Assembly: GCF_001685485.1 (NCBI RefSeq)
Contig: NZ_BDEL01000001.1
Coordinates: 3,817,501-3,881,500 of the forward strand
Source: Formosa haliotis
GTDB lineage: Bacteria; Bacteroidota; Bacteroidia; Flavobacteriales; Flavobacteriaceae
Direction: 5' to 3'
Length of the DNA: 64,000 bases
Made by a program: the position numbers and the translations under genes
Shown: piece by piece, positions 57,063 to 64,000 of the stretch
Position numbering within the stretch: position 1 is the stretch's first letter
How the letters are laid out: each line of letters begins with the position of its first letter
The notes under the pieces: model-generated
What the model was told of the DNA's origin: nothing
The model's database searches: none
Seen by the model: the letters and a program-made list of their open reading frames with translations, nothing else

Positions 57063-57617
57063 ATGTGTTTCCACACCTCACAAACCGCAAAAGTAAAAAA
57101 TATAGAAAGCAAGTTTAAAGTAAAAATTAGTGATGAAAACTTAGAGTCGTATTTCGATACTCCTCAATATCATTTAAATGGTTTTACGCATCCTAATATG
57201 TTGGTGATTCCCCAACAAAAGTCAGATGTCTTGGCTCCTGGGGTTTGGGGAATCGTACCTGACGACACCAGTAAGGACGAGATTACGAGCTATTATAAAG
57301 AGGCTGTGAAATTTGGTGGTGGATAAAAAAAAGCACGATCAGAAAGGGGGGCAGCATTTTATTTATGAAAGAAGGCATTATGGAACGGCGTTGTATCATT
57401 GCAGCGTCAGGATTTTTAGAACCACATGAATATAAAGGAAAAATACCCGTACCATATTAAAAATGAAGATGAATCGCCTTTAGCCCTTGTAGGGTTATAT
57501 TCTGAAATCGGTACCTATACCGTAAATAAAGCCATATTTAGCCCTAATGAAGATAGCTATATTGCGAGTAGTATTGTCCCGTTTCATTATCCAGATTATA
57601 ATACACTTTTTTGATAA
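57063..57617 (+). pseudogene. Degraded SOS response-associated peptidase copy
   Basis: Plus-strand relative of the intact gene at 29023-29757. The first 87 codons (MCFHTSQTAKVKNIESK...) are fine, then GGG is followed by TAA where the catalytic LNARSE region should be. Further text (IMERRCIIAASGFLEPHEYKGK, YPYHIKNEDESPLALVGLYSE) survives in shifted frames. The central ~80 residues are deleted between TYT and VNKAIFSPNEDS. Genuine decay, not a single base error. Together with the intact, oppositely oriented copy it flanks cargo block 2. Confidence 0.85.
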
Positions 57618-57949
57618 TTAAAATGAACATCCGTCTCGAGGCTTGTTATGAGTAAAATTCCCCTGTGGAAATTGGTAAAATTGATCTGAGTTAATTTTAC
57701 GATTCTCCTTTTATAAACTGTTAAGGTTTAGGGGTCGACTTTGTTATTAATGGACAATAAGAAGGTACTCTATTAACCAGAAATTTGGCTAATAAAGGCG
57801 TATAAACGTTTGGATGTAGCTTGAGTTTAGGAACAAAGGGTGTTTAGATTAATCCGATTGAAAAATTCGAGGCCCGCCTTAATTAAGAAAATCGTTCTTA
57901 ATTAAGTGTAATATTGTTGGTGTAAAAAAATATAAACTTTTGAGTGTTA
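57618..57949. other. Intergenic region between the degraded peptidase and the tra operon
   Basis: About 330 bp without a recognisable gene. It holds a perfect 12-bp inverted repeat CTTAATTAAGAA-N5-TTCTTAATTAAG (57878-57906), 44 bp past the traN stop; it lacks a T run and so is only a weak candidate for the operon's terminator. Confidence 0.5.
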
Positions 57950-58771
57950 TCAATTCGGAGCATTAACAACCCGATACCCAACTTTCAAATCTACATTGCG
58001 TTCTCCGTGATCTTCCTGTAAGGAAATAACAACTTCACGTTCATTCGAGATAGAGAATTTAGGAATTACATAAACAATAATTGCCTTCGATTTTTTATCT
58101 ATACGTTTGGGTAAATTGTATTTGTAAAGTGGTTTAAGGGATAATTTTTGCATAGATTTATGTTTGCCTTTTTTTCGGATTCTGATAGAGATTTCTAGTG
58201 TATTGACGTTATAATCTAAAGTGGAATTATTTTCAATGTCCATAACAAACAATAGAGCATCATTGTTATATACAAGATTTTTAAGTGTAAGGGATATGTC
58301 TTGTGAATGTGCCGAGCTTCGTTTAATGGTACGGGGATTCGTTAATGCATAGCTGCATAATTTATCATAATTAATTACGGTTTTTATAGGAGTTTGAGCT
58401 TTAGGTTTCATAGGTGTTTTAGGGACCTCATTTCCTATAGCTGATTCAAGATCAATAAAATAATTGAAAGTATCTAGATTCTTTTTATAAGCTAAAAGAT
58501 AAGAGTACACATCTCCCGTTTCACTTATTAAAAGTAAGTTGCTATCTATACCTGGAGTTGCCTGTAGAAGCCCGAAATATTGTTGCTTTTCACGATTGTA
58601 AGTAAACACAAAATGTCCTGATCCTGTTATACCTTGCCTGATAGGATTAGGAAAAAATAAAGCAACGGTATTGTTTTCATTGGCATAAATGGTATCTAAA
58701 TGTCGTACAGTTTGTGCCTCAGTGTGGTAGGGCAATAACGTAATTATAATTAAGGATAAAAGGTATTTCAT
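57950..58771 (-). CDS. traN: Conjugative transposon protein TraN (DUF4138)
   Basis: A 273-residue exported protein, signal peptide ending EAQ (~20). The TVALFFPNPIRQGITGSGHFVFTY segment (given in part), and DISLTLKNLVYNNDALLFVMDIENNSTLDYN are typical of the TraN/DUF4138 family, the outer-membrane-associated part of the CTnDOT-type mating channel (VirB9-like). Last gene of the minus-strand tra operon within the window, 11 bp after traM. Confidence 0.87.
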   Translation of the reverse strand: MKYLLSLIIITLLPYHTEAQTVRHLDTIYANENNTVALFFPNPIRQGITGSGHFVFTYNREKQQYFGLLQATPGIDSNLLLISETGDVYSYLLAYKKNLDTFNYFIDLESAIGNEVPKTPMKPKAQTPIKTVINYDKLCSYALTNPRTIKRSSAHSQDISLTLKNLVYNNDALLFVMDIENNSTLDYNVNTLEISIRIRKKGKHKSMQKLSLKPLYKYNLPKRIDKKSKAIIVYVIPKFSISNEREVVISLQEDHGERNVDLKVGYRVVNAPN

Positions 58772-58782
58772 GACTAATGCTT

Positions 58783-59712
58783 TTAAGGTTGAACTTTTAA
58801 AATGAGTTTGTAGTTGTTTACTACATGAATCTTTACGTGTTGATTATTGCGTTGAAATAGAGCTTTAATCCCGCTAACTTGCGGTACTCCTGCAATATTG
58901 ATGTCTTCCACAATATCACCAATGACTTCTGTTTGTGCTTGTGCTTTAAAACTATGTTCCACATATACCCCTTCGTTGCCATCTTGGAAATCGAAAGCCT
59001 TTAGTTTTACTTTTCTATGATTGATCGTGTAGATATTTATAAGGGCACGATTGGGTTGTAAGCTCACAAAACCATAAATAGCTGTGTTTTTTGGAATAAC
59101 CTGATCTTGAATTTTAATATCTTGATCTAGGCGTAAGTTTAGGCGTTGTTTAGTTCTCACAGTTTGATTACCATCCACGCGAACAATGACGAGTGAATCT
59201 GTATTTCTAGTATTAAACTGAGATATCACTTTAGGGTTTGAGGCAAAAAATAATAAATGGTCTAATCCCATATTTTTAGCTGCTATAGCACTATCTAATT
59301 TAGGTAGATCGGATATTTCTTTAATTATAGAGTCTTTTTCGGTGTTTTTATTCGTTTCATAGCGAACCTTTTGTGACACATAATCAAATTTACCTAGCTT
59401 ATAAATACTATCTACAATGCGTTCCTTTTCTTCTGCGATATAATTAGGATTATAGAATCCTAAAGAATCTAGTTGTATTTCATTATAAATACTTGGTGCA
59501 TTGGTTTCTCGAACCTCTTTTAGTTTGTTTATGGCATCCAATTTAGAAGTAAAAGCTTCTTGGTCGGACTCCAATTCCGGTACCAAAGTTTGTTCTAACT
59601 GATTGTCAGCAGATTCATCTTCATTCCATAGCACCCAACTATAAGCACCTATAAAAACAAGTACTAAGATAATCACAGCTCCAAAGACAATTTTATTTTT
59701 AGAAGTTTTCAT
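58783..59712 (-). CDS. traM: Conjugative transposon protein TraM (VirB10-like)
   Basis: A 309-residue protein with a single N-terminal membrane helix (~8-28) and a periplasmic part. The C-terminal region contains LRLDQDIKIQDQVIPKNTAIYGFVSL, and KVKLKAFDFQDGNEGVYVE with the VirB10-like beta-barrel pattern. Spans the envelope to link inner- and outer-membrane complexes. Start is 10 bp beyond the end of traK. No traL gene (usually between K and M) is present. Confidence 0.87.
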   Translation of the reverse strand: MKTSKNKIVFGAVIILVLVFIGAYSWVLWNEDESADNQLEQTLVPELESDQEAFTSKLDAINKLKEVRETNAPSIYNEIQLDSLGFYNPNYIAEEKERIVDSIYKLGKFDYVSQKVRYETNKNTEKDSIIKEISDLPKLDSAIAAKNMGLDHLLFFASNPKVISQFNTRNTDSLVIVRVDGNQTVRTKQRLNLRLDQDIKIQDQVIPKNTAIYGFVSLQPNRALINIYTINHRKVKLKAFDFQDGNEGVYVEHSFKAQAQTEVIGDIVEDINIAGVPQVSGIKALFQRNNQHVKIHVVNNYKLILKVQP

Positions 59713-59722
59713 ACATCAGGTT

Positions 59723-60340
59723 TTAAGGGGTCTCATTTTCGATTTTTCGTAAACTATTCTCGAAATAATTAGTGATTAAAAGACCATGAGTGTTGTGAGG
59801 AAAATGGCGGTCGACATGGATTAAATTTCCTGAGGAAATGAGTTCGTAAGTGTCGATTATAGTTCCACGATTAATCTCAAAAACCGTGGTGGTTTTAAAC
59901 TGGAAAGGATCTATATTTAAATCAATTTCAGAATGAATACTTTTTACCTTCTGGACTAGTGAATATTGAATTAGCCTATTGTAAACACCATCCGCTTTCT
60001 TTTGTCGGTATAAATTATCTACAGCACTATTTCCGAGCCATAAGGCTTTTTCTAAATGATTTTCATAATTAGTAGCATCGATATTATAAAAGTAGTTATG
60101 GAATAACTCCAAATGAGATAGGATTTCAACCTCTAAGTTCTCCTTTTGATTTAACCATTTTAAAGGGATTACAGCTCCATCCGTATTTACCGCAAAGGCA
60201 TGGGTAAGTGTTTTTTTATGCATATCATAAACTAGCCAACCAGAAAATAGAGTTGTGATTAAAGTGAATATCACCACCGCCAAAACGATAAATCGATTTA
60301 GCTTTAGAATGGTGTATATATTTTTGTATGGTGTTTTCAT
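59723..60340 (-). CDS. traK: Conjugative transposon protein TraK (VirB8-like)
   Basis: A 205-residue inner-membrane protein with one N-terminal helix (~15-38) and a periplasmic domain (LVYDMHKKTLTHAFAVNTDGAVIPLKW, FHNYFYNIDATNYENHLEKALWLG). VirB8-like by order and architecture. Starts at the base where traJ ends (one-base overlap), so it is translationally coupled. Confidence 0.87.
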   Translation of the reverse strand: MKTPYKNIYTILKLNRFIVLAVVIFTLITTLFSGWLVYDMHKKTLTHAFAVNTDGAVIPLKWLNQKENLEVEILSHLELFHNYFYNIDATNYENHLEKALWLGNSAVDNLYRQKKADGVYNRLIQYSLVQKVKSIHSEIDLNIDPFQFKTTTVFEINRGTIIDTYELISSGNLIHVDRHFPHNTHGLLITNYFENSLRKIENETP

Positions 60341-61170
60341 TATGTAAAGAGTCTAAAGGTGAATGATGTGGCACGTTTATATAATTTGAATTTTAAAAAC
60401 ACAATAAAAAGTACACTTCCAAATTCTACAACTGGAGCGAAGATGCGGCTCCCCATATCGGTGCCAAATAGATTACTCCAAAAAGAAGTGTTGAGTTCGG
60501 TGTAAATGGCATTGATAAAGACATTTACTAAAAAGAATGCAGGCACTAGCATGTAAACGGCTGCATACAGTTTAAAGAAGTTGTAAGCCATAGACCTAAA
60601 TTTTTCAAAGACAGCTAAACTCAGAATCAAGGGGAAAAATGCTTGCATAATTCCTAATAAAAAATAGCGTTCTGCTAAAAACAATGGATAGATAAACAAA
60701 TCCAAAATCCAGAGTCCAAAACTGATGATAAAGGCTAGTATATTCCAGGCATATAGTGGTGTTACTAAGGCTTCATAAAGTAAAGACATAGCTTTCGTTG
60801 CAGCTTCTACCAAATTGATGTTCTCGTCTATAGGAATTTCTTGTAATTGCAGAGGAAGTAATGCAGGTGCTGTATCTCTGTATTGTGTTTCAATAGCAAC
60901 TAAAATGCCATCGAATACATTAAGGATTTGTGTTGAAAAAATAACTAGTAGAACAATGATAAAGTTTTTAATGAGGTCTTGTGGTGTAAGCCCCCAAGTA
61001 TATCCTTCTTTGTCTGCAACACCTTCGTTATACTTTTTAATGATATTGACTAGGAACAGTAGAATAGCCAATGTTTTCATCCCTGTTATAGTGAAAAGCG
61101 CGAAATCACTAGTTTTTATGGTTTGAAATATGGCGTCTATATACTCTAATCCTATTCCTAGTCGTATCAT
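60340..61170 (-). CDS. traJ: Conjugative transposon protein TraJ (VirB6-like)
   Basis: A 276-residue polytopic inner-membrane protein with five or more hydrophobic segments (for example TGMKTLAILLFLVNII, NFIIVLLVIFSTQIL, AFIISFGLWILDLFIYPLFLAER, YAAVYMLVPAFFLVNVFI). The order relative to traI and traK and the segment pattern fit TraJ, the channel component. Confidence 0.88.
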   Translation of the reverse strand: MIRLGIGLEYIDAIFQTIKTSDFALFTITGMKTLAILLFLVNIIKKYNEGVADKEGYTWGLTPQDLIKNFIIVLLVIFSTQILNVFDGILVAIETQYRDTAPALLPLQLQEIPIDENINLVEAATKAMSLLYEALVTPLYAWNILAFIISFGLWILDLFIYPLFLAERYFLLGIMQAFFPLILSLAVFEKFRSMAYNFFKLYAAVYMLVPAFFLVNVFINAIYTELNTSFWSNLFGTDMGSRIFAPVVEFGSVLFIVFLKFKLYKRATSFTFRLFT

Positions 61171-61181
61171 GGTTAACCTAT

Positions 61182-61751
61182 TTAGTAATTTGTTTCTCGA
61201 GTATTAATTTTGTCTTGTAATTTTCTGAAAGAAATGATATCCCGATAGCGATTGGTTTTCAAATTGATGTCGGAAACCATGGCCTTAGAATCCTCTTCTT
61301 TCTCCTTTAGAATAGTGGTCCGTTCTGCATCGGTCATTTTTAAAAAATCACTAGAAAGAATCTGATCTATAAAATCTAAATCTTCTAAGGCAGTTTCGAG
61401 AATGGCATTAAATGAATCTGAAATACTTGTAATCTCTTCAGGTTTAATGTATGGAGAGTTTAAGATTTCGCGTAAATCATCCCGAACAACAAGGAATAAT
61501 CTTTCATTATTTTTTGCAAGCGCTTTTACAGCTTTAAGCTGTTTTATGACGCTGTTTACTTTTACAATATTTTCCTTTTGATCTTTTAGAAATTTAACGG
61601 TTTGTAACAGTTGCGATGTTTGTTTAGCCGATTCAATAAGGGACTTTGCAAAGCTTATAAAATTGGTGTTATCATACACCGGCATCCCTTGAGCTGTGCT
61701 TTGGAGACTAAAAAATAGTATCGTTACGATGAATAAGATTTTAGTTTTCAT
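61182..61751 (-). CDS. traI: Conjugative transposon protein TraI (DUF4141, VirB5-like)
   Basis: A 189-residue exported, mostly helical protein; signal peptide ends STAQ (~20). Motif-like stretches LLQTVKFLKDQKENIVKVN, LREILNSPYIKPEEITSISDSFNAIL and FLKMTDAERTTIL match the DUF4141 pattern (helical, with the MTDxER turn). It lies between traG and traJ as in CTnDOT. Probably a pilus- or channel-associated periplasmic protein. Confidence 0.82.
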   Translation of the reverse strand: MKTKILFIVTILFFSLQSTAQGMPVYDNTNFISFAKSLIESAKQTSQLLQTVKFLKDQKENIVKVNSVIKQLKAVKALAKNNERLFLVVRDDLREILNSPYIKPEEITSISDSFNAILETALEDLDFIDQILSSDFLKMTDAERTTILKEKEEDSKAMVSDINLKTNRYRDIISFRKLQDKINTRETNY

Positions 61752-61752
61752 T

Positions 61753-64000
61753 TTATGATGTTTTAGTGGTGAAGGACACTATGGCGTGTTCCATATTGTT
61801 ATTTTCTTTATACAATTGCATAATGGTTTCGTTTTCTGGGCCATCGGTTAGGTAGGCTGCATATACTTCTTTAGGCACTTCAAGACGAAAAATATTGCTT
61901 TCACGTCCGATTTTAATAAAGATTTCGGTGTATTTCCTATTGCCTGAAAGATTGTTTTTAATAGATTTCAGTTGATTTAAATCATGGCTAGAAAGGTGCA
62001 AGCGTTTATGTAATTCATCATAGCCTTTTTCGTTATTCAAGCTATAAATCACTTGGGTGTTTTCTAGGATACTTGCAGATGTCGAGTTATTAGGCAACTG
62101 ATTGATGGACTGTAAAATAATGCCAATAGCACCGTTTTGTTTCCGAATTGCTTGATAGTAAAATTCTACACTCTCTAAAACATTATCGAATTTGAGTTGC
62201 TTAGCAAATTCATCGAATAGGATAATCCCTTTCTCTGAACGATTTTTCCAAATAGTACGTTGAATGGCTGATTTTATAAGTTTCAGCATGACAGACAGAA
62301 TTTCCTTATTGTTTTTTACTTCATCAAGTTCAAAAACAATGAGGCGTTTATCTTCTAATTTATAGGTCTGATCTTCGCTTACTTCAAAGAGAAAACCATA
62401 TAGTCCATCTCCAACATATTCCGACATAATGTGTAGGAAATTGGTGATGTTAAAATAGTCTTCATGGATTTTTAGATCCGACAGTAAGGTGTTTTGTTGG
62501 GCGTCGATAAACCGATAAAAACCATCTAAAGAGTGACCAGAGTTGCTTTGTGAATAATAGGCACTGAGTATTTTTTTTAAAGCTACCGTTTGGGCTTTAT
62601 TTTGATCAGTATCCGCTGCAGAAAGTTCTACCAAGAAATTGGAAAGATCTTCCAAACGTTCTGGAGTCAAGTCGGAAGGTGATGCAATATAAAAAGGATT
62701 GATTCCTAAATTACAACCGGTTTCATATCTTAAAATAGTATGATCTTCAGGGTATAGCTTCGCAAACTTGGTATACGAACCTCCTAAATCTATGATGACT
62801 AAGCGGACTCCTGATTCGTAATACTGACGTAAAATGTTATTTGCTAAGAACGATTTTCCTTCACCTGTAGGAGCAAAAATCGCAAAGTTTCTAGCTTTTA
62901 TACGTTTCTTGTCATCATCCCAAACGTCCTTCAAAACAGGAATATTATGCTCTCGGTCGTTAAAAATAATACCTGAATCGTCCGATTTGTAATTACTCGT
63001 ATTTATAAGTAAGCATAGGGCATGTTTTAAATCGGAAACATATAAATCATCGTTAGAAAAGTTCGAAGAAAAACAGAAATAACTATTTAATAAATAATGT
63101 TTTTTAGCATCGCCTTTCGGATAATAGGGCTTAATATCTAAATCTTTAAACTCGGTTTTAATTTGGGTGTTTATACGTTCTAACTCCTTAAGGCTATCAT
63201 CCCAAAATATGATGTTAAAATGCCCACGAATAATCCGAGATTGATCGTCTTGATTAATACGTTTTAATGTGTCTTGAATCTTTTCAAGTATCACTTTATT
63301 CTGTGACCCAAAATTTGAACTCTTCTGGAGTTCATCAACTTTCTTATCTAAAATTTTTCGCCATTTGTGTTTATCGTCTAAATACAGGATTTGGTTTAGG
63401 ATATGATTTTCATTTAAACGTAACCCTAAACCATCTATAAACCCCTGATGAAACACAAAATCGTCAGATGTGAAATGCTCATTTTTTTTACTAGTTTGTA
63501 CGGCATCATCAAAGCACAACTCGCTATTAATCGCTAATACATCGAAATACTGGTTACCAATTTGAGTCTGTTTCTGATCAAGGATCATATCGGTATCCAT
63601 ATCCGTATTAAAACCGTTAAAATATGAGCGTGTTAACTCATGGATTTCATCGGAACACAAGGGGTTAAAAGATAGTTTTCTATTGGTATTTAACGTTGAA
63701 ACGGCTTCCTTAACTGTTTTTTTAAATTGAATTAATCGCTCATCTAATCGCTGTATATCAATTGATTTTACTTTATTGAATGGATTGATGTAAGCATTGG
63801 TGTTCATAGGATTATGCTTGGGAAGTATAAAAAACAGATAACAATTGTGACTGATAAACTCTCGATCTTTAAAATGCTTATGTGTTGCTTTTTCAAGAAA
63901 TGTTTCTTGTCTGAGGTTTGAAGCTTCATATTTTTGTTTCTGGTATATGTCTTGTTTTTGAACAATACAACCAGGTGGCAACGATTTAAGTGCTTGAAAC
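61753..64000 (-). CDS. traG: Conjugative transposon ATPase TraG (VirB4-like), 5' end outside window
   Basis: At least 748 residues of a VirB4-type ATPase. The N-terminal text LPPGCIVQKQDIY continues past the right edge, so the true start is upstream of the window. Walker A FAPTGEGKSFLANN, the RLVIIDLGGSYTKFAKLY block, GINPFYIASP, Walker B GIILFDEFAKQL and the LQSINQLPNNSTSASILENT motif are present. It energises assembly of the mating channel. Its end is one base from the traI start. Confidence 0.92.
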   Translation of the reverse strand, partial: FQALKSLPPGCIVQKQDIYQKQKYEASNLRQETFLEKATHKHFKDREFISHNCYLFFILPKHNPMNTNAYINPFNKVKSIDIQRLDERLIQFKKTVKEAVSTLNTNRKLSFNPLCSDEIHELTRSYFNGFNTDMDTDMILDQKQTQIGNQYFDVLAINSELCFDDAVQTSKKNEHFTSDDFVFHQGFIDGLGLRLNENHILNQILYLDDKHKWRKILDKKVDELQKSSNFGSQNKVILEKIQDTLKRINQDDQSRIIRGHFNIIFWDDSLKELERINTQIKTEFKDLDIKPYYPKGDAKKHYLLNSYFCFSSNFSNDDLYVSDLKHALCLLINTSNYKSDDSGIIFNDREHNIPVLKDVWDDDKKRIKARNFAIFAPTGEGKSFLANNILRQYYESGVRLVIIDLGGSYTKFAKLYPEDHTILRYETGCNLGINPFYIASPSDLTPERLEDLSNFLVELSAADTDQNKAQTVALKKILSAYYSQSNSGHSLDGFYRFIDAQQNTLLSDLKIHEDYFNITNFLHIMSEYVGDGLYGFLFEVSEDQTYKLEDKRLIVFELDEVKNNKEILSVMLKLIKSAIQRTIWKNRSEKGIILFDEFAKQLKFDNVLESVEFYYQAIRKQNGAIGIILQSINQLPNNSTSASILENTQVIYSLNNEKGYDELHKRLHLSSHDLNQLKSIKNNLSGNRKYTEIFIKIGRESNIFRLEVPKEVYAAYLTDGPENETIMQLYKENNNMEHAIVSFTTKTS

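Overview
The window reads as an AT-rich chromosome segment of a flavobacterium (Bacteroidota, family Flavobacteriaceae, probably marine). The evidence is the Bacteroidota-type promoter (TTG-N20-TATATTTG) in front of the tRNA gene, the lack of Shine-Dalgarno sequences, a TonB-dependent receptor with a carboxypeptidase-like N-terminal domain, and a CTnDOT-like set of tra/mob genes.

Positions 1-9987 look like ordinary chromosome. They hold the 3' part of acnB, a complete acnA, a Crp/Fnr regulator, a lipoprotein, a TlpA-type thioredoxin, a TetR regulator with two matching operators next to an AhpD-like gene, a DegT-family aminotransferase very like KdnA (8-amino-Kdo synthesis), a nitroreductase and tRNA-Ser(UGA).

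From the 3' end of the tRNA to beyond the right edge lies an integrative and conjugative element (ICE). Its backbone is a tyrosine recombinase beside the tRNA (frameshifted), a DUF932 protein, ssb, a DUF6876 protein, a BfmA/BtgA-MobB-coupling protein mobilisation set (26.0-29.0 kb), and on the minus strand traG-traI-traJ-traK-traM-traN (64.0-57.9 kb).

Two cargo blocks sit in the backbone. Cargo 1 (13.3-23.9 kb) lies between two copies of a ~126-bp non-coding repeat. It contains two WYL-regulator modules. The first is divergent: WYL regulator plus a Cas4-like/DEDD nuclease fusion on one side, and a ClpX-like AAA + FtsH-type M41 protease chimera, a DprA homologue and a DUF2493 SLOG protein on the other. 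The palindromic operator between them (CCGACA-N5-TGTCGG) recurs in front of a second operon holding a small basic protein, a YqiA-like esterase and a cREC_REC (cyclic-phosphate processing) protein. The second module is a WYL regulator divergent from RtcB RNA ligase, with its own palindrome. I think cargo 1 is the best candidate for an undescribed defence/RNA-repair system. Cargo 2 (29.8-57.0 kb) lies between an intact and a degraded, inversely oriented copy of an SOS-associated peptidase gene. It holds two secreted-protein loci, a dsbD fragment, a type I restriction-modification operon with an extra PD-(D/E)XK gene, an EVE-McrB/McrC pair, a PLD-family protein, and an AraC regulator/TonB receptor/two PI-PLC gene cluster.

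Six genes are broken by single-base deficits, mostly in homopolymer runs (integrase, dprA, the DUF2493 gene twice, a secreted protein, and both PI-PLC genes). The uniform direction suggests either base-calling shortfalls in homopolymers or recent decay, and it should be settled before any of them is called a pseudogene.
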